A stretch of 64,000 nucleotides of DNA from Pseudomonas mandelii (GTDB taxonomy: Bacteria; Pseudomonadota; Gammaproteobacteria; Pseudomonadales; Pseudomonadaceae), in NCBI RefSeq assembly GCF_900106065.1, contig NZ_LT629796.1:3131501-3195500 (forward strand). The letters run 5' to 3'. Under the pieces are notes generated by a model. The model saw only the letters and a program-made list of their open reading frames with translations. It was not told where the DNA came from and ran no database searches. A program made the position numbers and the translations under genes. Below are positions 48,491 to 57,168 of this stretch, in pieces. Each line of letters starts with the position of its first letter. Positions within the stretch are counted from its first letter, which is position 1.

Positions 48491-49990
48491 ATGAAGCTCT
48501 GCAAGTCAGAACACAGGATGCTGATCGTGACCGAAGCTTTTATTGTCGTTCAAACCGCCGAGCAAGCCGTGGACCGGCTTGCGCTCTTGCACAACCGTGC
48601 AACCACCGCGCTCAACCAGGCGCTCAAGCGTTATCTCAAGGACCGAGTCGAGCCGGACGCTGAACAGCGTGCGATGTTTCGTTATCCCGAACTGCGTCTG
48701 ACCTACCACTGCCAGGGCGAAGTCCCACAGACCACCCGCGCTTACGCCAAGGTTCAGCTGCCTGGGACCTACAGTGTCACCGTCACCCATCCGGCGGCGT
48801 TCCGTAAATACCTGCTGGAACAACTCGTGCCGTTGATGCACGACTTCACCGTGACCGTCGAAGTCGGCATCAGCCAGCAAAACATTCCTTATCCTTACGT
48901 GGTCGAGCAGGGCGATGAACTGGCCGGCTCCGGCGTCACCGCTGCCGTACTGGCGCGGGTGTTCCCGAGCACCGACTTGTCCGCCGCGACCGACGGCATT
49001 GCCGATGGCTTGTACGACTGGGAGAACACCGATCCGCTGCCACTGGCCCTGTTCGATGCCGCGCGGGTGGATTTCTCCCTGCGTCGACTGGTGCATTACA
49101 CCGGCAGCGACTGGCGTCATGTGCAGCCGTGGATTCTGCTGACCAACTACCACCGGTACGTTGACCAATTCATCGTCCATGGTTTGGAGCAGTTGCGCAG
49201 TGACCCGCGTTTCGTGCGCATGGTATTGCCCGGCAACGTGATCATCGAAAAGAGCATGGACCACGGCGAAGCCTCGGCGATTGCTGCGGGCGTGGTGTGG
49301 CACCGCTATCAGATGCCGGCCTATCACCTGATTGCCAGCGATGGCCATGGCGTGACCCTGGTGAACATCGGCGTCGGCCCGTCCAACGCCAAGAACATCA
49401 CCGACCATTTGGCGGTGCTGCGTCCACATTGCTGGTTGATGATCGGTCACTGCGGCGGCTTGCGTCAGTCGCAGACCATTGGCGACTACGTGCTGGCGCA
49501 CGCTTATATGCGTCGCGACGGGATTCTCGACCGGGTGGTGCCGCCGAACATTCCGATCCCGGCCCTGGCCGAAGTGCAGATGGCCTTGCAGCAAGCGGCC
49601 GCCAACATTACCGGCGAAAAGGGCGACGAGCTGAAAAAACGCCTGCGCACCGGCACCGTGTTGACCTACGACGACCGTAACTGGGAATTGCGCTGGGCGC
49701 AGGAGCGTCCTCTGATCAACTTGTCCCGCGCCGTGGCGGTGGACATGGAAAGCGGCACCATCGCCGCCCAAGGCTATCGCCTGCGGGTGCCCTATGGCAC
49801 GTTGCTCTGTGTGTCGGACAAACCGCTGCACAGCGAAATCAAGCTGCCGGGTTCGGCCAACGCCTTCTATGAGCGCGCGGTCAGCCAGCACTTGAAGATC
49901 GGCATCGAGGCGGTGGATCTGTTGCGCACCGAACTCAACTCGTTGCACTCGCGCAAACTGCGCAGCTTCGACGAGCCGCCGTTCCGCTGA
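48491..49990 (+). CDS. amn: AMP nucleosidase
   Basis: Hydrolyses AMP to adenine and ribose-5-phosphate. The product is up to 499 residues: an N-terminal regulatory domain (to about 190) and a C-terminal nucleoside phosphorylase-like domain (from about 250). The latter has LVNIGVGPSNAKNITDHLA, WLMIGHCGGLRQSQ and VDMESGTIAAQGYRLRVPYG. The start is uncertain: ATG 48491 has AGG five bases upstream, and ATG 48518 lies ten codons further in. Confidence 0.94.
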   Translation: MKLCKSEHRMLIVTEAFIVVQTAEQAVDRLALLHNRATTALNQALKRYLKDRVEPDAEQRAMFRYPELRLTYHCQGEVPQTTRAYAKVQLPGTYSVTVTHPAAFRKYLLEQLVPLMHDFTVTVEVGISQQNIPYPYVVEQGDELAGSGVTAAVLARVFPSTDLSAATDGIADGLYDWENTDPLPLALFDAARVDFSLRRLVHYTGSDWRHVQPWILLTNYHRYVDQFIVHGLEQLRSDPRFVRMVLPGNVIIEKSMDHGEASAIAAGVVWHRYQMPAYHLIASDGHGVTLVNIGVGPSNAKNITDHLAVLRPHCWLMIGHCGGLRQSQTIGDYVLAHAYMRRDGILDRVVPPNIPIPALAEVQMALQQAAANITGEKGDELKKRLRTGTVLTYDDRNWELRWAQERPLINLSRAVAVDMESGTIAAQGYRLRVPYGTLLCVSDKPLHSEIKLPGSANAFYERAVSQHLKIGIEAVDLLRTELNSLHSRKLRSFDEPPFR

Positions 49991-50007
49991 TTCGTGATGG
50001 TCATTTG

Positions 50008-50042
50008 ACGGTCAGGGCACTAGCATTGGCAGCCCTGACCGT
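50008..50042 (+). terminator. hairpin after amn
   Basis: A perfect 11-base stem ACGGTCAGGGC / GCCCTGACCGT with a 13-base loop, 18 bases past the amn stop and 18 before the next ATG. No T-run follows, so ending is uncertain. Confidence 0.5.
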
Positions 50043-50060
50043 TAGATGCTCCTCTTTCCC

Positions 50061-50702
50061 ATGTCCCGTCCACAACGTCCCGTTTCTCGCCGCCCTGGCG
50101 CGAAGCCTGCGCCATCCTCCCCAGCCCCGCGCCGTGTCGCCAAAGCGCCGCCGGCCGAGCCGAAGCTGATCCTGTTCAACAAACCCTTCGATGTGCTGAC
50201 CCAGTTCAGTGACGAAGGAGGGCGGGCGACGCTCAAGGATTACATCGAGATTCCGGGGATCTATCCGGCAGGACGGCTGGACCGCGACAGCGAAGGATTA
50301 CTGCTGCTGACCAACGATGGCCAGCTGCAAGCGCGAATCGCTGACCCGAAACACAAATTGGCCAAGACCTATTGGGTGCAGGTGGAGGGTGAGCCGAGCG
50401 CTGAGCAGTTGCAGCGTTTGCGTGACGGCGTCGAACTGAATGACGGCATGACCTTGCCGGCCGAGGCGCGGCAATTGGAGGAGCCCGAGCTGTGGCCACG
50501 CAACCCACCGGTGCGCTTTCGCAAAAGCGTGCCGACCAGTTGGCTGGAGTTGGTGATTCGCGAGGGGCGCAACCGTCAGGTGCGGCGCATGACAGCGGCC
50601 GTCGGCTTGCCGACGTTGCGCCTGGTACGGGTCAGAATCGGCGACTGGACAATCGAAGGACTCGATCAGGGCCAGTGGAAGGAAGTGCCGGCGCGCTTAT
50701 AA
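50061..50702 (+). CDS. rluE: RluE-type 23S rRNA pseudouridine synthase
   Basis: A 213-residue enzyme of the RsuA family without an S4 domain, as in RluE (pseudouridine 2457). It has a basic, Pro-rich leader of about 30, then [19 protein letters not shown], the catalytic [17 protein letters not shown] (Asp) and [16 protein letters not shown]. The start at 50061 was chosen over 50046. The target site is inferred from family. Confidence 0.88.
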   Translation: MSRPQRPVSRRPGAKPAPSSPAPRRVAKAPPAEPKLILFNKPFDVLTQFSDEGGRATLKDYIEIPGIYPAGRLDRDSEGLLLLTNDGQLQARIADPKHKLAKTYWVQVEGEPSAEQLQRLRDGVELNDGMTLPAEARQLEEPELWPRNPPVRFRKSVPTSWLELVIREGRNRQVRRMTAAVGLPTLRLVRVRIGDWTIEGLDQGQWKEVPARL

Positions 50703-50906
50703 CGTGCCGGTTTCGATCAGGCCGATGACCACGCTTTTGATCACGAACGCAGCCACGCCCAGACCCAGTACGAAGAACAGAATGAAAGAGCCAAAACGTC
50801 CGGCCTTGGATTTTTTCGCCAGATCCCAAACGATGAAACCCATGAAAATGATCAGGACGCTGACCAGTCCGGTCATCATCCACTCTTCGAGTACGGCAGG
50901 ATCCAT
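50697..50906 (-). CDS. small membrane protein (DUF2788)
   Basis: A 69-residue protein with two predicted membrane segments ([19 protein letters not shown] and [17 protein letters not shown]) joined by a basic loop (KKSKAGRFG). This is the DUF2788 pattern; function unknown. Its 3' end overlaps the rluE-like gene by six bases, tail to tail. Confidence 0.82.
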   Translation of the reverse strand: MDPAVLEEWMMTGLVSVLIIFMGFIVWDLAKKSKAGRFGSFILFFVLGLGVAAFVIKSVVIGLIETGTL

Positions 50907-51020
50907 TGAATATCTCCAGCGCGGGCGGGGCTAAAAGGCGCTGGAGTATACGGCATGGGGACGGGCTGGAGGATTGACCTGCGGCAGTGTGTCGCAGTCA
51001 TTCGTCGCCTGTGCCGGCCT

Positions 51021-51093
51021 TATCGCGAGCAGGCTCCTACAAGGGGTCTTCGGTGTTCGGGAGATCCACTGTAGGAGTGAGCCTGCTCGCGAT
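51021..51093. repeat. REPIN, type GTAGGAGTGAGCCTGCTCGC, one short arm
   Basis: Left arm TATCGCGAGCAGGCTCCTAC lacks four bases relative to the right arm TGTAGGAGTGAGCCTGCTCG, so the outer stem is broken. The spacer is about 28 bases. It lies eight bases past the end of the Lrp-family gene. Confidence 0.8.
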
Positions 51094-51100
51094 GGGGACA

Positions 51101-51583
51101 TCAGCTGCGCAGATGAGTCAACGGCAGCTCGGTACTATTGAGCACCTGATTCAACACAAAACTCGAACGAACGCTGGTCACCCCTTCAATCCGGGTCAAA
51201 TGCCCCAGCAGCAGTTTCTGGTAGTGATCCATGTCCGGCACCACAACCTTGAGTTGATAATCTGCATCCATCCCCGTCACCAAGCTGCATTCCAGCACCT
51301 GCGGCAACGTTCGAATCGCGGCTTCAAAGTTCTCGAAACGCTCCGGCGTATGGCGGTCCATGCCGATCAGCACGTAAGCCGTGAGGCTCAAGCCGAGCAT
51401 CTTGCGGTCCAGCAGCGCCACCTGGCGGGTGATGTAGCCGTCGTCTTCCAGTTGCTTGACCCGGCGCGAGCAAGGCGAAGGCGACAGGCCGATGCGTTCG
51501 GCCAGCTCCTGGTTGGAGATGCGCGCGTCACGCTGCAATTCCGCCAAAATGCTCAAGTCGTATCGGTCGAGTTTGCTCATCAA
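51101..51583 (-). CDS. Lrp/AsnC-family transcriptional regulator
   Basis: A 160-residue amino-acid-responsive regulator. The N-terminal helix-turn-helix has LDRYDLSILAELQRDARISN and ERIGLSPSPCSRRVKQLED; the C-terminal RAM domain has LECSLVTGMDADYQLKVVVP. Its gene diverges from a presumed RNA gene with TTGCGCAA-like sites between them, so it probably regulates itself and that transcript. The ligand is unknown. Confidence 0.92.
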   Translation of the reverse strand: MMSKLDRYDLSILAELQRDARISNQELAERIGLSPSPCSRRVKQLEDDGYITRQVALLDRKMLGLSLTAYVLIGMDRHTPERFENFEAAIRTLPQVLECSLVTGMDADYQLKVVVPDMDHYQKLLLGHLTRIEGVTSVRSSFVLNQVLNSTELPLTHLRS

Positions 51584-51601
51584 TCAGGCCTTTGTCATAA
51601 C

Positions 51602-51670
51602 TATTGCGGCAGATTATCTATCCAGGGTTAAAAATTGCGCAAGTGATGTTTAATTGAGCAATCTTCGCAA
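51602..51670. promoter_or_regulatory. candidate Lrp-type operator array
   Basis: TTGCGCAA (51635-51642, a perfect palindrome), TTGAGCAA (51654-51661) and CTTCGCAA (51663-51670), with ATTGCGGC at 51603, lie in the AT-rich gap between the Lrp-family start and the structured-RNA region. The first two centres are 19 bases apart, near two helical turns. Repeated, phased sites are typical for Lrp proteins; binding is inferred. Confidence 0.4.
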
Positions 51671-51704
51671 TCCTCTGCCGGCACTCGCGGCCTATTCTTA
51701 TCAC

Positions 51705-51898
51705 CAGAATCACTGCTCGGACAAACAGTCCATAGCCGCTCGCCGAATCAGGCCGGCGGCGGCCGCCACCCCCACAGGGGATGTGCCGGCCTCCGAGCTA
51801 CACACTGTCCAGAAGACGGCGTGAGGTGAGCCGACGTCATAAGCGTCGAGCACGGACGAAGTTCTCTAAGGGAGGCCGACGGGTCTCCCTTTTCTTTT
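51705..51898 (+). ncRNA. candidate structured RNA of unknown family
   Basis: The region folds into nested stems: GGACA (51719-51723)/TGTCC (51806-51810), GCTCG (51738-51742)/CGAGC (51794-51798) and AGGCCGGC (51750-51757)/GCCGGCCT (51785-51792), with CCCC-ACA-GGGG inside. Two smaller hairpins follow (CGGC/GCCG near 51816-51833; GACG/CGTC near 51833-51848), then a terminator at 51868-51898. TATTCT at 51693 could be the -10. I do not recognise it as a known riboswitch or sRNA. It may act as a free sRNA or as a leader of the 52016 gene. An Arg-rich 48-codon frame (51781-51927) overlaps it and the terminator; I doubt it is translated. Confidence 0.4.
51868..51898 (+). terminator. Rho-independent terminator of the structured-RNA region
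   Basis: AAGGGAG pairs with CTCCCTT, with an inner CC/GG, and is followed by TTCTTTT. It stands 118 bases before the next gene, so it ends or attenuates transcripts from the Lrp-divergent promoter. Confidence 0.8.
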
Positions 51899-52015
51899 GC
51901 CTGGAATTTGAGAGCGGCCCTCAATAAATAAGTTGCGCGACTGATAACCTGTTGCAGAACCGCCCTGTACTTTCCCAGTCTTACGTACAGGCTCTAACCC
52001 GCAGTGAGGAAAAGC

Positions 52016-53032
52016 ATGAAGTCGCGCATCTGGCGTTTGGCCGGTGTTGGTTTGCTGTGTGTGAGTGTCACTGCGCAATCGCTGGCCGATGATCAGCAAA
52101 ACCGTGGTCCCGATGGCGGGCAACGTGGATCGGACGGCCATCAGGGCAACAATCAGGGGCATGGCGGCAATAATCAGCCGCGCCTGCAGGACAACGACAT
52201 CATTCGTGGCGACAACAGCCGCCAGTTCGAGCACAACGGCCAGACTCAGAACAATGGCCAATGGCAGAACCGTCCGCAGCCCGACTACAACAATCCTGTT
52301 CGCTCACCGCCGCCACCCCCGCAGCTCCCGGCCAATGACCTGCCGATCCAGGGTCGCCCCGACGCGGTGCGCCAGACCCAGCAGCCACAGCGTGGTTACT
52401 ATCAGGACAATCCACAGCGCAACAATTACAACCAGCAATGGCAGAACAACGGTCCGCGTCCCGATGATCGTCGTTGGGCGGGTCGTCCGGATGGGCACGG
52501 TAATGGCTGGGGCCCCGGCCCGCAATATCGCCCGGGTCATGTGATCGACCGCTTCCCGGACCGTGACTACCGCGTGCCTTACGGTGGTCGGGATTATTTC
52601 TATTCCGGCGGCTATTGGTATCGCCCACAAGGCCCGCGTTATGTGGTGGTTCAACCGCCTCGCGGGATTCGAGTCAGCTACTTGCCCGATTACGCGCGTG
52701 AGGTGTGGATCGGTGGGGCGCTGCTGTTCCTGGCGGCCGGTTCGTATTACGCCTATCAGGAAAACACTCAGGACTACGTGGTGGTCGAGCCGCCGGTGCA
52801 AATGCAGCCGCAGCCGGTCAGCAACAACTACGACGTGGAGGCCTATCCGGCCAACGGCCAGTCGCCGGAGCAGGTCAACCAGGACGGTTACGAGTGTTAT
52901 CAATACGCGGTGCAGCAAAGTGGCTTCAATCCGCGGACGGCCACCTACCAGCCAGACCCGTCGGTGGTGCAAGCCTACCGCCAGGCTCAAGGTAACTGCC
53001 TGAGCAGTCGCGGCTATCAGGTTTCTTTCTGA
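52016..53032 (+). CDS. secreted Gln/Asn/Pro-rich protein (DUF6515-like)
   Basis: A 338-residue exported protein. The signal peptide ends near VTAQSLADD. Residues about 25-170 are low-complexity, rich in Gln, Asn, Gly and Pro and probably disordered. A Tyr/Pro-rich segment follows (RVPYGGRDYFYSGGYWYRP), then a hydrophobic stretch (EVWIGGALLFLAAGSYYAY) that may insert in a membrane, and a C-terminal region with QDGYECYQYAVQQSGFNP. This resembles the DUF6515 family. ATG at 52016 has AGGAAAAG upstream. Function unknown. Confidence 0.8.
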   Translation: MKSRIWRLAGVGLLCVSVTAQSLADDQQNRGPDGGQRGSDGHQGNNQGHGGNNQPRLQDNDIIRGDNSRQFEHNGQTQNNGQWQNRPQPDYNNPVRSPPPPPQLPANDLPIQGRPDAVRQTQQPQRGYYQDNPQRNNYNQQWQNNGPRPDDRRWAGRPDGHGNGWGPGPQYRPGHVIDRFPDRDYRVPYGGRDYFYSGGYWYRPQGPRYVVVQPPRGIRVSYLPDYAREVWIGGALLFLAAGSYYAYQENTQDYVVVEPPVQMQPQPVSNNYDVEAYPANGQSPEQVNQDGYECYQYAVQQSGFNPRTATYQPDPSVVQAYRQAQGNCLSSRGYQVSF

Positions 53033-53922
53033 GTCTTTGCCGCCAGTACCACTTCCTGCGGGTCGGCGTGCACCAGCACTTCGGCTCGCGGGTAAGCGGC
53101 GTGAATCGCATCGGCGGCCTGATCGCTGATGCCGTGGGCGACTGACAGGGTCAGGTCCCCCGGCAATTCCAGGTGCAACTGCACGAACCACTGGTTGCCG
53201 GAAATCCGCGTGCGCAGGTCATGCGCGCCCAGCACCCCCGGAACGCCGCAGGCCAGCTCAAGCATGTGCTGGCTCACTTCCGGCGGCAGTTCTTCATCCA
53301 TCAGCACCGTAAAACTTTCCTTGGCGATCTGAATCGCGCTCCAGAAGATGTACGCAGCGATTGCCAGGCCGAACCAGGGGTCGACCTGATGCCAGCCAAA
53401 CCCGGCCAACACCAGCGCCAGCAGAATGCTGCCATTGAGCAGCAAGTCCGAGCGGTAGTGCAGGGAGTCGGCGCGCACCGCGTTGGAGCCGGTGGCCTTG
53501 ACCACCCGATGTTGCAACATCAGCAACGCCACGGTCAGCGCCAGGGAGAACACAATCACGCCGATGCTGATCCACGGCGCGCCCACTGGTTCCGGATGTT
53601 TCAGCCGCTCGATCGCCTGCAAAGAAATCAGCACCGCACTGCCGCCAATGAACAACGCTTGAGCCATGCCCGCCAGCGACTCGGCCTTGCCGTGCCCGTA
53701 ACGGTGATCGTCATCGGCCGGGCGCAACGCGTAATGCACCGCCAGCAGATTGAGCAGGGAGGTGACGCCGTCGAGCGCCGAGTCGGTCAATCCGGCGAGC
53801 ATGCTCACCGAACCGCTCAACCACCAGGCGATGGCTTTGGCGACGATCAGCGTACACGCCACCGCCACCGAGGCACGAGTCGCCAGCCGCAGCAGGCGGG
53901 CGTGTTCGGAGCTGGAAATCAT
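53017..53922 (-). CDS. cation diffusion facilitator (FieF type)
   Basis: A 301-residue proton/divalent-metal antiporter for zinc or iron. Six membrane segments are predicted. The metal site motifs are in GLTDSALDGVTSLL and DDHRYGHGKAESLAG; the C-terminal cytoplasmic domain is present. Its last codons overlap the 3' end of the secreted protein gene by 16 bases, tail to tail. Metal specificity is inferred from family. Confidence 0.9.
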   Translation of the reverse strand: MISSSEHARLLRLATRASVAVACTLIVAKAIAWWLSGSVSMLAGLTDSALDGVTSLLNLLAVHYALRPADDDHRYGHGKAESLAGMAQALFIGGSAVLISLQAIERLKHPEPVGAPWISIGVIVFSLALTVALLMLQHRVVKATGSNAVRADSLHYRSDLLLNGSILLALVLAGFGWHQVDPWFGLAIAAYIFWSAIQIAKESFTVLMDEELPPEVSQHMLELACGVPGVLGAHDLRTRISGNQWFVQLHLELPGDLTLSVAHGISDQAADAIHAAYPRAEVLVHADPQEVVLAAKTQKET

Positions 53923-53951
53923 AGGGGCGGCTATTCCTTTACGTGCACGGA

Positions 53952-54371
53952 TTACGCGGCGGGTTGCAGGCCGAACAGGGCCAGTTGCTGGGTGCTGCCT
54001 TTGTGTTGAATCAGGCGTGGGTCATCCAGCGGGAAGCTGCGGCCCAACTCGGTTTCGAGAATAGTCTGCAACTTATGGTTATCAACTTTGCCGTCGGCGC
54101 CGATCGCTTCCTTGAGTTTTTCCGGGGCCACCTGTGCGGTCTCACCGGGCGCGTAGTAAATCGCGCCAGTGGCGAAGTCCACGGCGAACGCGATCAGGCC
54201 GGGGATGATGTAGAACAGCAGGCCCACGGCATCGAGCGCGGCGATGGCCGGGTCGATCTTGCCGTCAATCTGACCACGACGGTCAGGATAAAAAATCGAT
54301 CCGCAAGCGGTCACCTGGGTCAGCAACGTCGCGACCAATACACCGCCAATCAAGCGAAAGGGAACACGCAT
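53952..54371 (-). CDS. small lipoprotein of unknown function
   Basis: A 139-residue predicted lipoprotein. The signal peptide ends in LLTQVTAC, with GSIFYPDRRGQ after it. A hydrophobic segment follows (VGLLFYIIPGLIAFAVDF), then a soluble C-terminal part. Some genomes label this family polyribonucleotide nucleotidyltransferase, for which I see no basis. The ATG at 54371 has AGGAG eight bases upstream. Confidence 0.78.
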   Translation of the reverse strand: MRVPFRLIGGVLVATLLTQVTACGSIFYPDRRGQIDGKIDPAIAALDAVGLLFYIIPGLIAFAVDFATGAIYYAPGETAQVAPEKLKEAIGADGKVDNHKLQTILETELGRSFPLDDPRLIQHKGSTQQLALFGLQPAA

Positions 54372-54480
54372 ATGAAATCTCCTGGGTAATTTCAAAACGA
54401 AAGGACGCCTATATGAATTAGGACCGTCATTAACGCCGAGCAGTTCGCCGTTATACTCGCCGCTCTGTTTTGGAGCCAGC

Positions 54481-56997
54481 ATGATTTCTTTGCCGATTGA
54501 TGAAGTTTTACCCGCCCTGCGTGAAGCCTTGGCTACACGTCACGAAGCCGTGCTCGAAGCACCGCCCGGCGCCGGTAAAACCACCCGTGTTCCGCTGGCC
54601 TTGCTCAACGAGCCGTGGCTGGCCGGGCAGACCATTCTGATGCTTGAGCCCCGCCGTTTGGCGGCGCGGGCGGCGGCGGAGCGCTTGGCCAGTGAGCTGG
54701 GCGAGAAGGTCGGTGAAACCGTTGGCTACCGGATCCGGCTGGACAGCAAAGTCGGCCCCAAGACCCGTATTGAAGTGGTCACTGAAGGCATTCTCACCCG
54801 ACGTTTGCAGGATGACCCGGCACTCGACGGCGTTGGCCTGCTGATTTTCGACGAATTCCACGAGCGCAGCCTCGACGCGGACCTGGCATTGGCCCTGAGC
54901 CTGAATGGCCGGGAGCTGTTTCGCGACGACCAGCCGCTGAAAATCCTTTTGATGTCTGCAACGCTTGAAGGCGAACGCCTGGCCGGGTTGCTCGATGACG
55001 CGCCGATCCTGCGCAGTGAAGGCCGTATGTACCCGGTGGCGATGCGCTGGGGTCGGCCGTTCCAGCCCGGCGAATTCATCGAGCCGCGCCTGGTGCAGAC
55101 GATTCTCGAAGCCTTGAATGATGAGACCGGCAGCGTGCTGGTGTTCCTGCCGGGGCAGGCGGAAATCCGTCGCGTGCATCAACAATTGGCGGATGCGTTG
55201 GGCGAGAGCACACAGGTGTTGCTCTGCCCGTTGCACGGTGAGCTGGACCTCGCCGCCCAACGCGCGGCAATCGATCCGGCACCGGCGGGCAAGCGCAAAG
55301 TGGTGCTGGCGACCAACATCGCCGAGACCAGCCTGACCATCGACGGCGTGCGTGTGGTGATTGATGCCGGGCTGGCGCGGGTGCCGCGTTTCGATCCCGG
55401 CAGCGGCATGACCAGGCTCGATACCCAACGAATTTCAAAAGCCAGTGCCACTCAACGTGCCGGCCGGGCAGGGCGCCTGGAGCCGGGCGTGTGTTATCGG
55501 TTGTGGTCGCAGGATCAGCACGAGCAATTGGCGGCCTATGCCAGCGCGGAGATTCTCTCGGCCGACCTTGCCGGTCTGGCCTTGCAGCTCGGGCGCTGGG
55601 GCGTGACACCGACGCAATTGGTGTGGCTCGACGTGCCGCCCGCCGCCGCTTATGCACAGGCTCAGGATCTGCTTGATCGTCTGGGTGCATTGGACGGTGA
55701 AGCGCTGACCCGTCACGGTCAGGCCATGGCCGAATTGCCGGCGCATCCGCGCATCGCCCATTTGTTGTTGCGCGGTCAGGCGCTCGGTTTGGCCGACATG
55801 GCCTGCGATGTTGCGGCATTGCTCGGTGAGCGGGACATCTTGCGTGGCGCCGGAGCGGATCTGCACAGCCGATTGGTGCTGTTGTCCGGCGAAGAGCGTG
55901 CGGCTCGCGGTGCTCAGGGTGGCGTGCAACGTGCCCGGCAACTGGCGCGGCAGTATCGCGGTTACCTGCGTGGCAAAGCGTCGGAGCCGGTCAGCGATCC
56001 GGATCATCCACGCTGGCTCGGCGCCCTGTTGGCGTTGGCCTATCCAGACCGTGTCGCCCAGCAACGCCGCGCCGGTGGCGCTGAATATCGCCTGGCCAAC
56101 GGCCGTGCGGCGTTGTTCGCTGAAGCAGACAGTCTGATGAAGCAAGCGTGGTTGGTGATTGCGGATCTGGGCAGTCGTCAGGGGCAGCGCGAGGAACGGA
56201 TTTATCTGGCGGCGGATTTTGATCCGGCGCTGTTCGATTCCGTACTGGCCGAGCAAGTGCGCGTGGTCGATCAACTGGATTGGGACGAACGTGAGGGCGT
56301 ATTGCGCGCCGAGCGTCAACGCAAGGTTGGTGAATTGATCCTCAGCCGCGAACCGCTGACCGGTCTCGACGAAACAGCGCGCAGCCAGGCGCTGGTCAAT
56401 CTGGTACGCCGCAAGGGGCTGGAGTTGTTGCCGTGGATCCCGGAGCTGCGTCAGTGGCAGGCGCGCGTGGCATTGCTGCGACAGCTGGACTTCGGCAGTA
56501 AGGGTGAAAGTGAATGGCCGGATGTCAGCGATGCCGCACTGCTCAAAAACCTTGAGCACTGGCTGATGCCGTACCTGGGCAAAGTCTCACGCCTCAGTCA
56601 TTTCGCCAATCTGGACCTGTCGAGCATCGTCCATAACTTGCTGCCCTGGCCGCTGCCGCAACGGCTGGATGAACAGGCGCCGCATCACCTGAGTGTGCCG
56701 TCGGGCTCTTCGATTCGTCTGGACTACAGCGAACAGCCGCCGATTCTGGCGGTGCGTTTACAGGAGCTGTTCGGCCTGTCCGATACCCCGCGCATTGCCG
56801 GGGGCCGGCAAGTGGTGAAGCTGCATCTGCTGTCCCCGGCGCGGCGGCCGGTGCAGGTGACTCAGGACTTGGCGAACTTCTGGCGCAGTACCTACGCCGA
56901 GGTGAAGAAGGATTTGAAGGGGCGGTATCCGAAGCATTATTGGCCGGATGATCCGTTGGTGGCCGAAGCCACCGCTCGGATCAAACCGCGCAAGTAA
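54481..56997 (+). CDS. hrpB: ATP-dependent helicase HrpB
   Basis: A DEAH/RHA-type RNA helicase-like protein of 838 residues. Motif I is PPGAGKTTRVPLALL; the Walker B box reads DEFH in LLIFDEFHERSLDADLA; motif VI is QRAGRAGRLEPG. The C-terminal HrpB region is complete (DLSSIVHNLLPWPLPQRLDE; YPKHYWPDDP). It is proposed to act in mRNA processing. ATG at 54481 has GGAG six bases upstream. Confidence 0.95.
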   Translation: MISLPIDEVLPALREALATRHEAVLEAPPGAGKTTRVPLALLNEPWLAGQTILMLEPRRLAARAAAERLASELGEKVGETVGYRIRLDSKVGPKTRIEVVTEGILTRRLQDDPALDGVGLLIFDEFHERSLDADLALALSLNGRELFRDDQPLKILLMSATLEGERLAGLLDDAPILRSEGRMYPVAMRWGRPFQPGEFIEPRLVQTILEALNDETGSVLVFLPGQAEIRRVHQQLADALGESTQVLLCPLHGELDLAAQRAAIDPAPAGKRKVVLATNIAETSLTIDGVRVVIDAGLARVPRFDPGSGMTRLDTQRISKASATQRAGRAGRLEPGVCYRLWSQDQHEQLAAYASAEILSADLAGLALQLGRWGVTPTQLVWLDVPPAAAYAQAQDLLDRLGALDGEALTRHGQAMAELPAHPRIAHLLLRGQALGLADMACDVAALLGERDILRGAGADLHSRLVLLSGEERAARGAQGGVQRARQLARQYRGYLRGKASEPVSDPDHPRWLGALLALAYPDRVAQQRRAGGAEYRLANGRAALFAEADSLMKQAWLVIADLGSRQGQREERIYLAADFDPALFDSVLAEQVRVVDQLDWDEREGVLRAERQRKVGELILSREPLTGLDETARSQALVNLVRRKGLELLPWIPELRQWQARVALLRQLDFGSKGESEWPDVSDAALLKNLEHWLMPYLGKVSRLSHFANLDLSSIVHNLLPWPLPQRLDEQAPHHLSVPSGSSIRLDYSEQPPILAVRLQELFGLSDTPRIAGGRQVVKLHLLSPARRPVQVTQDLANFWRSTYAEVKKDLKGRYPKHYWPDDPLVAEATARIKPRK

Positions 56998-57020
56998 CTC
57001 TTGGGGTAGAACACAAAAAC

Positions 57021-57154
57021 TGTGGCGAGGGAGCTTGCTCCCGTTGGGTCACGAAGCGGCCCCATAATCAGGCCGCCTGAATGTGTCAGATACACCGCAT
57101 GCAATGGAGATGCGACTGCTGCGCAGTCGAACGGGAGCAAGCTCCCTCGCCACA
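57021..57154. repeat. REPIN, type TGGCGAGGGAGCTTGCTCCC
   Basis: Inverted arms TGTGGCGAGGGAGCTTGCTC and GAGCAAGCTCCCTCGCCACA, about 90 bases apart; ACGAAGCGGCC and GCTGCGCAGT form inner stems. It lies between the convergent hrpB and LysR-type genes. Confidence 0.92.
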
Positions 57155-57168
57155 GGATTTCACTTGGC

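Noticed and set aside
51781..51927. 48-codon Arg-rich frame
   Set aside because: The only ribosome-site-like bases (AGGGG) touch the ATG, it crosses a strong terminator, and it lies in a region better explained by RNA structure. Kept as an alternative in the findings rather than as a gene.
53952..54371. polynucleotide phosphorylase-type label for the small lipoprotein
   Set aside because: No nuclease motif and only 139 residues with a lipobox; the label seen in some genomes is not supported.
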